Positions 17,586 to 26,814 of a stretch of DNA of 64,000 nt are shown here, piece after piece. The notes beneath the pieces were generated by a model, which did no database searches, was not told the DNA's origin, and saw only the letters and a list, made by a program, of their open reading frames with translations. A program made the translations under genes and the position numbers. Source of the DNA: Gloeobacter morelensis MG652769 (GTDB taxonomy: Bacteria > Cyanobacteriota > Cyanobacteriia > Gloeobacterales > Gloeobacteraceae); NCBI RefSeq assembly GCF_021018745.1, contig NZ_CP063845.1, positions 2,046,001-2,110,000 on the forward strand, read 5' to 3'. Position 1 is the first letter of the stretch. Each line of letters starts with the position of its first letter.

Positions 17586-18505
17586 CAGTCGGCCCGCGAT
17601 TGGGGGTCAAGGGCGTCGCGCAAGCCGTCGCCCAAAAAATTGAGGCTAAAGAGCGTCACCGTCATCATCAACCCCGGAAAGATGAGGTGCCACGGGTAGA
17701 CCGAAATCGCCCCCACCCCCTCCTGCACCAGCGTTCCCCAACTGGACAGCGGCGGCTGCACCCCGAGGCCCAGAAAGCTCAAGAACGCCTCGGTGAGCAT
17801 GACGCTCGGAATGGTCAACGTCGTGTAGACAATCACCGGCCCCAGGGTGTTGGGCACGATGTGCCGGAAGATGATTTTGGGGGTGCTCACCCCGATGGCG
17901 CGGGCCGCTTCGACAAATTCGCGGTTTTTGATGGAGAGCACCTGGCCGCGGACGATCCGGGCCATGGTGAGCCAGGAAATTGCCCCGAGCATCGCAAAGA
18001 GCACCACCAGGTCTTTGCTGAAAAAAGCGAGCAGCACGATGATCAGAAAAATGTCCGGCAGCGAGTAAAGAATATCGACAAAGCGCATCATCGCCTCGTC
18101 CACCTTGCCGCCGAGGTAGCCCGAGATGGCGCCGTAGGTGACGCCAATCAACAAACTGACCGTCGAGGCTACCACCGCCACCAACAGCGAAATCTGGCCG
18201 CCGATGAGCGAGCGGACCAGAATGTCGCGGCCCAGCTGGTCGGTGCCGAACCAGTGGGCCGCGCTGGGCGGCTGGTAGACGGCCTCGGAATTGGTCATGT
18301 CGTAGGTGTAGCCCCAGGTGTTGGCGATTATCGCCGGGCCGACCAGAACGGCGAGCAAAATTACCGAAAAAACGACGGCACTGGCTACAGCCAGTTTGTT
18401 TTTGACCAGCCGCCGCCGAGCGTCCTGCCAGAGGCTGGTGCCCCGAACCAGTTCGAAGGATTCGGGAGCGAGGGCGGTGGAGGTGGGTTCTACCGGAGTT
18501 TGCAT
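17585..18505 (-). CDS. oppC: Oligopeptide ABC importer, permease OppC/DppC type
   Basis: 306 residues. An N-terminal cytoplasmic tail and helix (NKLAVASAVVFSVILLAVLVG) precede a periplasmic loop and five more membrane helices. The EAA loop reads VEAARAIGVSTPKIIFRHIVPN, the ATPase docking site. The HWFGTDQLGRDIL motif is typical of DppC/OppC. It follows oppB by six bases and overlaps oppD. Confidence 0.94.
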   Translation of the reverse strand: MQTPVEPTSTALAPESFELVRGTSLWQDARRRLVKNKLAVASAVVFSVILLAVLVGPAIIANTWGYTYDMTNSEAVYQPPSAAHWFGTDQLGRDILVRSLIGGQISLLVAVVASTVSLLIGVTYGAISGYLGGKVDEAMMRFVDILYSLPDIFLIIVLLAFFSKDLVVLFAMLGAISWLTMARIVRGQVLSIKNREFVEAARAIGVSTPKIIFRHIVPNTLGPVIVYTTLTIPSVMLTEAFLSFLGLGVQPPLSSWGTLVQEGVGAISVYPWHLIFPGLMMTVTLFSLNFLGDGLRDALDPQSRAD

Positions 18506-18511
18506 AGGCGT

Positions 18512-19432
18512 TTATTTATAGGCGATGCGCGGGTCGATCAGGGCGTAGACGATATCGACCACCAGATTAAGGACGATGAGCAACGTAGCAACCACCAGCG
18601 TCACCCCCACGACGATGAAACTGTCGCGGGCGTTGGCCGCCTCGATAAAGAAGTTACCCAAGCCGGGGATCAAAAAAAGTTTCTCCACAACAATTGTGCC
18701 CCCCAGCAAAAAAGCGAGGGCCGGTCCCGAGTAGGAGACCACCGGCAGGATGCTGCCTTTGAGGGCGTGGCGCAACAGCACGACGCTCTCGCGCAGGCCC
18801 TTGGCGCGGGCGGTGCGGATGTAGTCGGAGCGCAGCACCTCCACCAGGCCGCTGCGGGTGAGCCGGGCGATGTAGGCGGTATAGAGGGCACTGAGCGTGA
18901 GAGCAGGCAAAATCAGGTGCGACAGATCCCCCCAGCGCGCCGGGGGAAGCCAGTAGAGCGACAGCGAAAGGACGATGACCAGGAGCGGTCCCAGCACGAA
19001 GTTGGGAATCGATACCCCGAGCACCGCCACGGCCATCGCTCCGTAGTCCAACCCCGAGTTCTGGCGCAGAGCGGCAACGATCCCGGCTGCCATCCCCAGC
19101 ACCAGGGCCGTCAGATAGGCGGTTCCCCCCAGGATCATCGAATTGGGCAGCCCCTGGGCGATCACGTCCCCGACGGTGCGATCGAGGTAGCGCGTCGAAG
19201 GACCCAGATCCAGGTGCAAGATCACCCGCTGCATATAGTTGAAGTACTGCTCGTGCAGGGGCTTATCCAGGCCGTACTTGGCGTTGAGCTTCTCGATCAC
19301 TGCGGGCGGGTAGGCGCGCTCTTCCATAAAGGGGCCGCCTGGCGCAAGTCGCACCAGAAAGAAGCTGATTGTCACCACGACGAGCAGTACGGGGATCGCA
19401 AGCAGCAGGCGGCGCAGCACGAACTTCAGCAT
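18512..19432 (-). CDS. oppB: Oligopeptide ABC importer, permease OppB/DppB type
   Basis: 306 residues with six predicted membrane helices, the first at the N-terminus (RLLLAIPVLLVVVTISFFLVRLAPGGPF, typical of DppB). The EAA loop is RTARAKGLRESVVLLRHALKG, and the GLGNFFIEAANARDSFIVVG tail is also characteristic. It starts 14 bases after the binding-protein gene. Confidence 0.94.
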   Translation of the reverse strand: MLKFVLRRLLLAIPVLLVVVTISFFLVRLAPGGPFMEERAYPPAVIEKLNAKYGLDKPLHEQYFNYMQRVILHLDLGPSTRYLDRTVGDVIAQGLPNSMILGGTAYLTALVLGMAAGIVAALRQNSGLDYGAMAVAVLGVSIPNFVLGPLLVIVLSLSLYWLPPARWGDLSHLILPALTLSALYTAYIARLTRSGLVEVLRSDYIRTARAKGLRESVVLLRHALKGSILPVVSYSGPALAFLLGGTIVVEKLFLIPGLGNFFIEAANARDSFIVVGVTLVVATLLIVLNLVVDIVYALIDPRIAYK

Positions 19433-19446
19433 TGGCGGGCGGATGG

Positions 19447-21087
19447 CTAGGGTTGGCGGGCAAGGCGGCGCTGGGGCCAGTCGCGGTCAATCGAAACGTA
19501 CTTGAAGGGGTGCTGATCGAGCAAGTTGGGGTACCAGCCTGCCACCCAGGGCTTTTTCATATAGGCCAGGGCATAGAAATACACGGGGATCACGGGCATC
19601 TGATCGATCAGGTAGGCTTCGGCTGCGCACAGCAGGCGGTTGCGCTTTTGTTCGTCCGGTTCGGCGTTCGCCTGGTTCATCAGGCGGGTGTACTTCGGGT
19701 CCACCCAGCCGGGGTGGTTCTGGAGGGTATCGCGGGACAACAAGTCGAGATACGTGCTCGGGTCGATATAATCGCCTACCCACGAGTCGCGAGCCACATC
19801 GAAGTCGCGCCGCTCGCGGCGGGCCTGGAAAGTCTGCCACTCTTCGTTTTGCAGATGGATGCGGATGCCCAATTGTTCCTTCCACATCCGCTGGACGGCC
19901 TGGGCCACCGTGCGGTGGTTCTCCTGGGTATTGTAATAGAGCGTCAAAACAGGAAAACCCTTGCCGCCCGGATAGCCCGCCTCGGCAAGCAAACGGCGCG
20001 CTGTTGCGGGGTCGTAGCCGGGGCCGGGGGGCGGCAGGTAGCCCGGTACACCGGGAGGCACAAAGGTGGTAGCCGGTTTCTCGCCGCGCCCGATGAAGCG
20101 CTCGGCAATTGCTTTTTTGTCAAGAGCCAGATTGAGGGCGCGGCGAACCCGCACGTCCTTGAGCGGACCGCGTTTGACGTTGAGGCTGTAATAGTAATTG
20201 GTAAATTGGGCGCCGCCTTGAAAGTCCCGGTAGGTGCGCAGTTTGCGGATGAACGGCGCCGGCAGATAGTTGCTGAAGACCGCATCGATCTCACCGGCGC
20301 GGTAGAGATTGGCGTTCTGGGACTCCTCCTGGGCGGGGATCAGCACCACTTTGTCGAGCCTGACCCGACCGCTATCCCAGTAGAGGGGATTTTTTTTGAG
20401 CACCACCTGGCTGTAGGGCACCGCCGCGGCGATCACAAACGGGCCATTGCCGACAAAGTTTTCCGGGCGCGTCCAGCGATCGCTGTGCTTTTCGATGGTA
20501 TGGCGCGGCAGGACGGTAAAGGCGTAGTGGGGCGTCATCTTGATAAAAAAGGCCGTGGGCTTCTCCATCTCGACGCGCAGCGTGTAGTCGTCCACGGCGC
20601 TCACCCCAAGCTTTTCAGGGGGGAGCTTGCCCTCGGCGATGGCCTGGCCATTTTTGACGTAGTAGAGAAAACTCGCGTAGGGCGAGGCGGTCTCGGGGGT
20701 GACGATCCGCCGCCAGCTCCAGACAAAGTCGCGGGCGGTAATCGGCGTATCGTCGCTAAATCGGCCGTTGCGCCGCAGGGTAAACGTCCAGACCCCGGCG
20801 TTCGCGTCCGCACTCCAGCCCACCGCCAGGGCCGGCCGCGGCGCCAGGGTGCGCGGATCGTAGCCGGTGAGGCCCTCGTGGACGTTGTCGAAGATATGCG
20901 ATTCGGGGATGCCGGAGGATTTGTGCGGGTCGAACGAGCGCGGTTCAGCGCCGTTGCCCACCCGCAGCACATTCTCGGCGGGCGGAACGAGCTTGCCGAA
21001 GTACAACGGCCCGGCGTCAGTGGAGGCGCAGCCGGACAGGGTGAGCGCTGCGAGGGCGAGCAGGAATCTAGAGGGTTTGGCGTTCAC
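19447..21087 (-). CDS. oppA: Peptide-binding lipoprotein of the OppA/DppA family
   Basis: 546 residues from a GTG. The lipobox LSGC places the lipidated cysteine at residue 20. The SBP family-5 body shows VLRVGNGAEPRSFDPHKSSG, the YDPRTLAPRPALAVGW segment, FVWSWRRIV and the VRRALNLALDKKAIAE signature. Its start lies inside the end of the cyanophycinase gene (20-base overlap), strong evidence for one transcript. Binding proteins of this family accept di- to oligopeptides; the ligand is not readable, but the neighbouring cyanophycinase suggests Asp-Arg type peptides as a candidate. Confidence 0.92.
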   Translation of the reverse strand: MNAKPSRFLLALAALTLSGCASTDAGPLYFGKLVPPAENVLRVGNGAEPRSFDPHKSSGIPESHIFDNVHEGLTGYDPRTLAPRPALAVGWSADANAGVWTFTLRRNGRFSDDTPITARDFVWSWRRIVTPETASPYASFLYYVKNGQAIAEGKLPPEKLGVSAVDDYTLRVEMEKPTAFFIKMTPHYAFTVLPRHTIEKHSDRWTRPENFVGNGPFVIAAAVPYSQVVLKKNPLYWDSGRVRLDKVVLIPAQEESQNANLYRAGEIDAVFSNYLPAPFIRKLRTYRDFQGGAQFTNYYYSLNVKRGPLKDVRVRRALNLALDKKAIAERFIGRGEKPATTFVPPGVPGYLPPPGPGYDPATARRLLAEAGYPGGKGFPVLTLYYNTQENHRTVAQAVQRMWKEQLGIRIHLQNEEWQTFQARRERRDFDVARDSWVGDYIDPSTYLDLLSRDTLQNHPGWVDPKYTRLMNQANAEPDEQKRNRLLCAAEAYLIDQMPVIPVYFYALAYMKKPWVAGWYPNLLDQHPFKYVSIDRDWPQRRLARQP

Positions 21088-21949
21088 GGAGGTTGTAGCG
21101 CAGTCCCTGGGCCATCACCGCGATGCGGAAATTTCCGACGCTGAGCGGCTGGTAGGACTGGATGTCGTTGATCGTGTTGTAGACCAGTTCGCTGCCGTCT
21201 ACTACAGTGACGGTCCCCTCGCCGAGTACCTCCAGGATGCCGTCGCCGTGCAGCACCACGGCGGTATTCTCATCGATGCCGACGCCGATGCAGTGGGGTT
21301 GGGAGGCCACCGCGGTCATCAGCCTGGGTAGGCGGTTGCGGTTGTGAAAGTGTTGATCGACGATCACATCTTTAAGAAGGCCGAGTCCCTCGGAAAGTTC
21401 CACGATGTTGCGCTTGGGCGGCTCACCGCTGTAACCGCGGGCGATCATGCACTCGCCCATGGCCGACGCCCCGGCGCTGGTGCCCGCAATCACCAGCCGC
21501 CCGGCGGTTGAAGCTAGTTGCATGGCGCGGGCCAGGGCCGTTCCGGCGACAAGCTTGCACAGGCGCACCTGATCGCCGCCAGTCATAAAGAGTCCCGTGC
21601 TGTTGTGCAGTCGCGCCACGTTTTCGTCCAGTTCGGCTTCGTAGCGGTTGGTGATGTTGAGCACCTCCACCGAAGCCGCCCCCAGCTGCACGAATAACAG
21701 CCGGTAGACCTCCGCCAGAATTTCCGGCATGCTCGAAGCGCTCGGCACGAGGAGCAACCTCGCCTCGGAGCCGCCGGCCCAGGCCAGGAAGGCTTTAAGA
21801 ATACTTTTTTCGCGCTCTTTGTCCTCTGCACCACCAATGATGATCAGTGGGCTGCCCTGATTGAGGGCATGCGTGTGCGCGTCGATCGTCGGCAACGGCT
21901 GAACCAAAAGACCTTCACTCTCCCATCCACAGCCCAACGGGCTCCCCAC
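21068..21949 (-). CDS. cphB: Cyanophycinase (peptidase family S51)
   Basis: 293 residues if the GTG at 21949 is used; TTG at 21907 is an alternative and would remove 14 residues of no clear similarity. Family marks: PLIIIGGAEDKE at the core start, LFMTGGDQVRL, the nucleophile Ser in AGTSAGASAM, DQHFHNRNRLPRL and CIGVGIDENTA. The enzyme hydrolyses cyanophycin (multi-L-arginyl-poly-L-aspartate) to beta-Asp-Arg dipeptides in the cytoplasm. There is no signal peptide. It is the first gene of the peptide-importer run. A cyanophycin synthetase is not in the window. Confidence 0.93.
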   Translation of the reverse strand: MGSPLGCGWESEGLLVQPLPTIDAHTHALNQGSPLIIIGGAEDKEREKSILKAFLAWAGGSEARLLLVPSASSMPEILAEVYRLLFVQLGAASVEVLNITNRYEAELDENVARLHNSTGLFMTGGDQVRLCKLVAGTALARAMQLASTAGRLVIAGTSAGASAMGECMIARGYSGEPPKRNIVELSEGLGLLKDVIVDQHFHNRNRLPRLMTAVASQPHCIGVGIDENTAVVLHGDGILEVLGEGTVTVVDGSELVYNTINDIQSYQPLSVGNFRIAVMAQGLRYNLRERQTL

Positions 21950-22034
21950 TCTAGACTACAGCACCTTCTCCCCCAAGCAGCCTTGAGCGCTCCACGCCGG
22001 ATGGTAGGATGATGTCGCTCCCAGAGGAACAGGC

Positions 22035-22739
22035 ATGGATGCAACGATGCGCCACCAGACGGTACTGGTGGTCGACGACGCCGAACTCATCCGCGAGACC
22101 GTGGGCATGGCCCTTGGCGAGGAAGGCTACAGCGTTGTGCTGGCCGAGGACGGCCGCCAGGCGCTCGATTTGGTCCGCAACTCCGACAAAGTCGATTTGA
22201 TCGTGCTCGACCTAATGTTGCCCCATCTCAACGGCCTCGATCTGTGCCGTTTGCTGCGCCGCGAGGGCAATGCCGTGCCGATTTTGATGCTCACCGCCAA
22301 GGGCACCGAGACCGACCGGGTCGTGGGCCTCGAAGTGGGTGCCGACGACTATCTGCCCAAGCCTTTTGGGATGCGCGAACTGATCGCCCGCTGCCGGGCG
22401 GTGCTGCGCCGCCACACCCGTACCCAGACCCAGGACAATAGCGCTATCCTGCGCTGCGGCGAGCTGTGCATGAACACACAGGAATGCCGGGTGCGGGTGC
22501 GCGATGTCGAAGTGGATCTTTCTCCCAAAGAATTTCGTCTGCTGGAACTGTTCATGCGCAACCCGCGCCGGGTGTGGTCGCGCGAGCAGCTCATCGAGCG
22601 CGTCTGGGGACCGGATTTTATGGGCGACAGCAAAACCGTCGATGTCCATATCCGCTGGCTGCGCGAAAAACTCGAAGCCGATCCCAGCCACCCTGAATAT
22701 CTGGTAACGGTGCGGGGCTTCGGCTACCGCTTCGGCTAG
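22035..22739 (+). CDS. OmpR/PhoB-type response regulator
   Basis: 234 residues, GAGGA site before the ATG. Receiver domain (about 8-122): acidic pair Asp14/Asp15, phosphoacceptor Asp59 in LIVLDLMLPHLNG, conserved T in LMLTAKG, and Lys in LPKPFG. The DNA-binding winged helix (about 140-233) ends VDVHIRWLREKLEADPSHPEYLV then VRGFGYRF. No histidine kinase gene is next to it, so it is an orphan here. Its last six codons and stop belong to a 42-bp tandem duplication. Confidence 0.93.
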   Translation: MDATMRHQTVLVVDDAELIRETVGMALGEEGYSVVLAEDGRQALDLVRNSDKVDLIVLDLMLPHLNGLDLCRLLRREGNAVPILMLTAKGTETDRVVGLEVGADDYLPKPFGMRELIARCRAVLRRHTRTQTQDNSAILRCGELCMNTQECRVRVRDVEVDLSPKEFRLLELFMRNPRRVWSREQLIERVWGPDFMGDSKTVDVHIRWLREKLEADPSHPEYLVTVRGFGYRFG

Positions 22740-22804
22740 CGCCTCAGCCGCCGCGTAAACTACGGCTACCGCTTCGGCTAGCGCCTCAGCCGCCGCGTAA
22801 ACTA
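22721..22804. repeat. 42-bp perfect tandem duplication across a stop codon
   Basis: Unit 1 (22721-22762) holds the final codons and TAG of the response regulator plus 23 bases of spacer. Unit 2 (22763-22804) is an exact copy, and a third begins at 22805 but diverges after a few bases. The duplicated copy is not translated. Exact identity points to a recent slip or unequal exchange. Confidence 0.9.
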
Positions 22805-22907
22805 CGGCTCCGGCACTTCGGAGCGGCATGAACGCCTGCGCACGCCCCCGCAGATGTGACCATATATAGTGTTTTATAGAGATCGCCGTTTTTTGGGCGC
22901 TATATTT

Positions 22908-23723
22908 ATGAGCTTGCCGCTATCCGCCTCGCGCCTGGTCCGCTACGCCACCTGCCCGCGCGCCTACGCCTGGAAGTACCGCTATCACTATCCGGAGCCG
23001 GGGGGCGGCGGGCGGCGGCAGCGGCTGGGCATTCTGCTGCACGCGACGATCGCCCGCTTCTGGCAGGACTGGCTTGCCAGGCGGGGAGATCGCTCGCTCG
23101 GGCACCTGGAGCGGTTGTGGCGCCAGGGTGGGGGCGAGTTGGATAGGCCCGAGCAGACGAGTGGCTGGAGTGCCCTGGAAAGCTATTACCTGCAGGAGGT
23201 GCGCCGTCCGGAGCTGCCCAGACCCTTTGCCAGTGAAGGCCGACTGCGCCACAGCCTGGTGCTCGATCGGGTGGATGTGCAGTTCGAATCGCGCTACGAC
23301 CTGCTTTTGTGGGGCGATCCCGACCGCCGGGGGGTAGCAAGTATCGATCTGGTCGAATTCAAGACCGCTCGCCAGGTGCGCTCGCTCAGCCAGCTGGAGG
23401 CGGACCTGCAGCTATCCTGCTACATCCTGGGCATTGGCGCCCAGTACGGACAGACATTGCGCACGGTGAGCCATTACTACTTACTGAGCGGCGAGAAGCT
23501 GACTTTTGGAGTGCAGCCCCACCATCAGCGCTATGCCCTGCAGACAGCCCAGCGGCTGGTGGCCAATTTGCTGGACGGCGGCGACTGGGAGCCCGAGCCC
23601 GGCAGTCACTGTCGCCGCTGCGGCTACCGTTCCCAGTGCGATCTGTCCAATCCCCGCCAGTTGCCCCCCGAGAGCGCCAGCTACGCCCGGCCCGAGCAAC
23701 CGCTCGTCCTGACTTTGTTTTAA
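22908..23723 (+). CDS. RecB/Cas4-like PD-(D/E)XK nuclease with Fe-S cysteines
   Basis: 271 residues from ATG 22908, where LSASRLVRYATCPRAYAWKY matches the start of AddB/Cas4-like nucleases; upstream in-frame codons add nothing conserved. The motif III core is SIDLVEFKTAR (Asp ... Glu-x-Lys), with a QLSCYILG-type motif after it. Cysteines 16, 235, 238 and 244 are arranged as one N-terminal plus three C-terminal ligands, as in the 4Fe-4S clamp of AddB and Cas4. No CRISPR array or cas gene is in the window, so a general DNA-repair exonuclease role is likelier. Spacer upstream (22805-22907) has AT-rich promoter-like boxes. Confidence 0.8.
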   Translation: MSLPLSASRLVRYATCPRAYAWKYRYHYPEPGGGGRRQRLGILLHATIARFWQDWLARRGDRSLGHLERLWRQGGGELDRPEQTSGWSALESYYLQEVRRPELPRPFASEGRLRHSLVLDRVDVQFESRYDLLLWGDPDRRGVASIDLVEFKTARQVRSLSQLEADLQLSCYILGIGAQYGQTLRTVSHYYLLSGEKLTFGVQPHHQRYALQTAQRLVANLLDGGDWEPEPGSHCRRCGYRSQCDLSNPRQLPPESASYARPEQPLVLTLF

Positions 23724-23841
23724 GCCTCTGGTTGGCTTCGGACACAGCTTTTGAGAGTCATAGACCGCTTGTGCGAAGGCCATTTCCCTCTCCTCAGAGG
23801 AGATGAGGAGATCAAGAATGGCAGTATTTTGTGCAAATCAC

Positions 23842-24948
23842 TCACTGGCGCGCCAGATCCTCAGACACTGCAGAAACCGCCGGACCGGACGGCACGGCGC
23901 TCGCCTGCCCGGGATCAGGCAGTTGGCGCACCAGTACCAGCAGCAAAGCAAAAATCGCAGGCCCCAGGATAATGCCGATCGTTCCGAAGGCAAACAATCC
24001 CCCGAGCACCCCCAAAAAGACGAGCACAAACGGCAGGCCCGAACCCTTGCTGATAAATAGCGGTTTGATGACATTGTCGATCGACCCGACCACGAGCACG
24101 CTCCAGGCCAAAAGGGCGACGCTCTGCCAGCCCTGGCCGATGGCCGCCAGATACAGCACGCAGGGCAGCAGCACCAGCAGTACCGGCGCCTGCAGCAAAG
24201 CGAGCAGGGCGACCAGCACTCCAAACAGCAACGGAAAAGCGATCCCAGCCACCCACAGGCCGAGACCCGCCAGCCCCCCCTGCACCGCCGCCGTCACCAC
24301 CAACCCCAGAAAAACCGAGCGCACCGTCAGGCCCAACGGCACCAGCAGCGCAGTGAGCGTTTCGCCGCCAAGGGCACCGAGAATCCGGCGTGTCAGGCGC
24401 ACCAGGCCCGGGCCACCCGTGTACATAAAAAACAAGAACAGGATCGTGAGCAATGTCGAGCCTAGCGCCAAGCCGGCGGCGGAGCCGAGCCCAAACACCA
24501 GGGCAAGCAGTTGCTTCACCGCGCCCACAAGCCAGTCGCGCACCTGCGACACACTGAGTTGCTCGAGCCTGCGCTCGAGCAGTCCTCCGACCAGCGGAAG
24601 ATCGTTCGCCCACTGCTGCAGTTGCACAAGGACGCCCCCCAGCGCGCCGGGATCCAACAGGCGCTGTTCGCCCACCAGCCGACTCACCCGCACCGCTTCG
24701 CCAAATAAACCGCTCACCACCAGCACCACCGGCACAATCACCAGCAGCGTCAACAGCAGCGTGATCCCCAGGGCCGCCAGGGTCTCGCGACCGCCGAGAA
24801 GCGCGCACAGCCACCTGTAAATCGGCCAGCTCACCCACGCGAGAACCGCCGCCCAGGCGATTGCCACCCAAAAATTGCCCAGGACCAGCAAGGCCCCCCA
24901 GACCAGCAAGAGGCCCACCACGACGACAACCCACTGTTGCCTAGTCAC
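23842..24948 (-). CDS. AI-2E-family membrane permease (PerM/TqsA-like)
   Basis: 368 residues from a GTG with GAGGAG upstream. About eight membrane helices: two close together at the start (VVVVVGLLLVWGALLVLGNF ...), a long amphipathic region, then LFFMYTGG with paired helices and SIDNVIKPLFISKGSGLP, a strong family motif. Members export AI-2, are Na+/H+ antiporters, or are uncharacterised; the substrate here is unknown. It converges with the nuclease gene. Confidence 0.85.
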   Translation of the reverse strand: MTRQQWVVVVVGLLLVWGALLVLGNFWVAIAWAAVLAWVSWPIYRWLCALLGGRETLAALGITLLLTLLVIVPVVLVVSGLFGEAVRVSRLVGEQRLLDPGALGGVLVQLQQWANDLPLVGGLLERRLEQLSVSQVRDWLVGAVKQLLALVFGLGSAAGLALGSTLLTILFLFFMYTGGPGLVRLTRRILGALGGETLTALLVPLGLTVRSVFLGLVVTAAVQGGLAGLGLWVAGIAFPLLFGVLVALLALLQAPVLLVLLPCVLYLAAIGQGWQSVALLAWSVLVVGSIDNVIKPLFISKGSGLPFVLVFLGVLGGLFAFGTIGIILGPAIFALLLVLVRQLPDPGQASAVPSGPAVSAVSEDLARQ

Positions 24949-25065
24949 ACTTGCTCCTCAAGTGGCCTTCCGTGTGCACAAGCCTAGACCCCACAGGTCC
25001 GGACTTCAAGACTTTAAGCGTGCCCAGCGGGAGCGCGCCCAGACTTTGATTTGCGCCTCCCACCC

Positions 25066-26205
25066 CTAAGGCAGGATGGCAGGGGCCAGGATCGGTGTGA
25101 AGCCCAGTTGTGCGACTTTTGTGGCGACGGGTTCGGCTTTTTGCCGGGTGCTGTAAAGCCCGACCTGCACGTGGGGCTTGCCCCGGTGTTGGCGATAGAA
25201 AATACCGCGATCGATGCGGCGCAACCTGGCCAACCCGGCCGGACCCGGATCGGCCACCAGCAGGTACGTCCGCCCGCGCCAGGGGGCGGGGAGTGCAGAG
25301 GCGATGGCAGGCCGAGCAGGCACAGGCGCGGCAGACGGCTTAGCCGGCGGCTGCAACCCGGAGGCAGGGGTAGCTGCATTCGGCAAGACCGGCGGGTTGA
25401 TAGCGACAGGCCGGGTGGCCCGCAAAGCAAAAACACCCGCCACCAGCAGGCCGGCGGCAACCACCGCTGGTCCCAGCCAACCCGGTAGTCGGGCGGTGTG
25501 CTTTGCAGGGGTCAGGACCGCTGCCGCTTGCTTCTGCTGTTCCTGTTCGCGCTCCAGCTGCTCGCGCCGCCAGGCTTCAAAGGCGGCGAGTTCTTCGTCC
25601 ACGGCCGCATAGAGATAGGGCACCAGGCTCAAACAATCGAGCGCTTCGCTCAGGTACACTCCGCGCACCTCCAGGGGTACCCCCGCCATCAGCTTCTGCT
25701 GCGCTTGCTCGTAGCGGACGGCGACCTGGGCCGGATGGGTCGGCAGTTGCCGCTCGCTGAAAAACCGGGCAATCTCCTCCGGCGATCGCCGTTCCACCTC
25801 GACGAACAACAGCACCAACCGCATGGGCGGCGGCAACTCCCGCCAGGCGCGCAGCAGATACCAGGCGAGCGGAGCGGGAAGATAAACTTCTCCCTGCACA
25901 GGCGTTGTGCTATCCACCAACCGCCCGGCCACCCGTTCGAGCCACCCGACCACCGGCACCGGCCGCACTGCCCCTGCCTCCAGTTCTTCAAACGCGGCAA
26001 ACCAGACCCGCTGACTGAGATCTCGCCGCCGCCCCGGTTCTACCCCGGCAAGCAGCCTGCGCACCAGGCCGTCGAAGCGGCGGTGCAGCGCGCACAGGTG
26101 CAAAGGCGATGCGCTCGCCCCGGCAACCAACTGCTCGTCGCTGCAATCGGCCAGCGGCCCCTCCGCCAGGATCTGCTCCTCACCGGAGACTGGAAGATTG
26201 CTCAT
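25066..26205 (-). CDS. Membrane-anchored sigma-factor-like protein with SPOR-like end
   Basis: 379 residues. Residues about 20-110 resemble sigma-70 region 2 (DEQLVAGASASPLHLCALHRRF ... RRDLSQRVWFAAFEEL ... VGWLERVAGRLV). Residues about 125-175 resemble region 4 (LPPPMRLVLLFVEVERRSPEEIARFFSE plus a second helix). A membrane helix follows (about 245-265, LGPAVVAAGLLVAGVFAL), then a Pro/Ala linker and a C-terminal beta-alpha domain (KPHVQVGLYSTRQKAEPVATK) like SPOR peptidoglycan-binding modules. This order would put the sigma-like part in the cytoplasm and the SPOR-like part in the periplasm. Divergent from the coiled-coil/STAND genes. Function unknown; compare the protein at 54182. Confidence 0.65.
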   Translation of the reverse strand: MSNLPVSGEEQILAEGPLADCSDEQLVAGASASPLHLCALHRRFDGLVRRLLAGVEPGRRRDLSQRVWFAAFEELEAGAVRPVPVVGWLERVAGRLVDSTTPVQGEVYLPAPLAWYLLRAWRELPPPMRLVLLFVEVERRSPEEIARFFSERQLPTHPAQVAVRYEQAQQKLMAGVPLEVRGVYLSEALDCLSLVPYLYAAVDEELAAFEAWRREQLEREQEQQKQAAAVLTPAKHTARLPGWLGPAVVAAGLLVAGVFALRATRPVAINPPVLPNAATPASGLQPPAKPSAAPVPARPAIASALPAPWRGRTYLLVADPGPAGLARLRRIDRGIFYRQHRGKPHVQVGLYSTRQKAEPVATKVAQLGFTPILAPAILP

Positions 26206-26332
26206 ACAATGGACCGGTCGTTGTGCGGCCCTATGCTAACAGAGCCTCGCCACGCACTTCGCAGCGGGGCTGTAGTAGTATTTGTTACAGTTCCCAACTT
26301 CACACCGGCCAAAACGCAGGAGCACCCTATTC

Positions 26333-26794
26333 ATGGATTTGCTGAGCGATAAGTATCTGCGCTTGAGCAAGGCTTATATTCAACTGGACGAACGCCGCAC
26401 CGCGCTGGTAGACGAACACACCGAACTGAAGCGCAAATTTTTGCATTTGCTCGGCCAGTTTCAGCAGGCGCAACAGGCGCTGAGCAGCCTGCAGGACGAA
26501 CATGCCGCCCTTCGACACGAATATGCAGCTTTGAGTGAGTTTAAAAAACTGATGGAGCCCGCCAACGTGCAGGCGCTCGAAGAGGCTCTCCAGGCGGCGC
26601 AAGGGCTCGCTGCGCTCGCGGTGGCCGAGGCGGACAGCGAGCTTTCGGCGGCGGAGCAGGCGATTGCCGCTTACGACGTCAACTTGATCGACTCCGGGGC
26701 GCAGCTGGATCTCTCGACATTCGCCGCCGGGGGCGCGTCCCGGCGCCTGGGCGAAGACCTGGTCTTCGAAGTGCCTTCTGAAAACGCCGCCTAA
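26333..26794 (+). CDS. Small coiled-coil protein upstream of STAND ATPase
   Basis: 153 residues from ATG 26333, with AGGAG ten bases before. Residues about 10-85 are a continuous heptad-rich helix (LSKAYIQLDERRTALVDEHTELKRKF ... QALSSLQDEHAALRHEYAAL, here shortened). The rest is acidic with a short Gly-rich hinge. No enzyme motif. It lies 70 bases before the STAND gene, whose own N-terminus is also helical, so the two may interact. A terminator-like hairpin sits between them. No family recognised. Confidence 0.7.
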   Translation: MDLLSDKYLRLSKAYIQLDERRTALVDEHTELKRKFLHLLGQFQQAQQALSSLQDEHAALRHEYAALSEFKKLMEPANVQALEEALQAAQGLAALAVAEADSELSAAEQAIAAYDVNLIDSGAQLDLSTFAAGGASRRLGEDLVFEVPSENAA

Positions 26795-26814
26795 GACCCC
26801 AACAGACAATGCGC

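Noticed and set aside
17576-21144. Very long plus-strand open frames (624 and 591 codons) opposite the opp genes
   Set aside because: They are antisense to well-matched permease, ATPase and binding-protein genes, and their translations are His/Gln/Gly/Arg-rich without domains. Such frames are common in GC-rich DNA.
22869-23723. Cas4 of a CRISPR system
   Set aside because: The nuclease has the Cas4/AddB cysteine layout, but I saw no CRISPR repeats and no other cas genes in the window.
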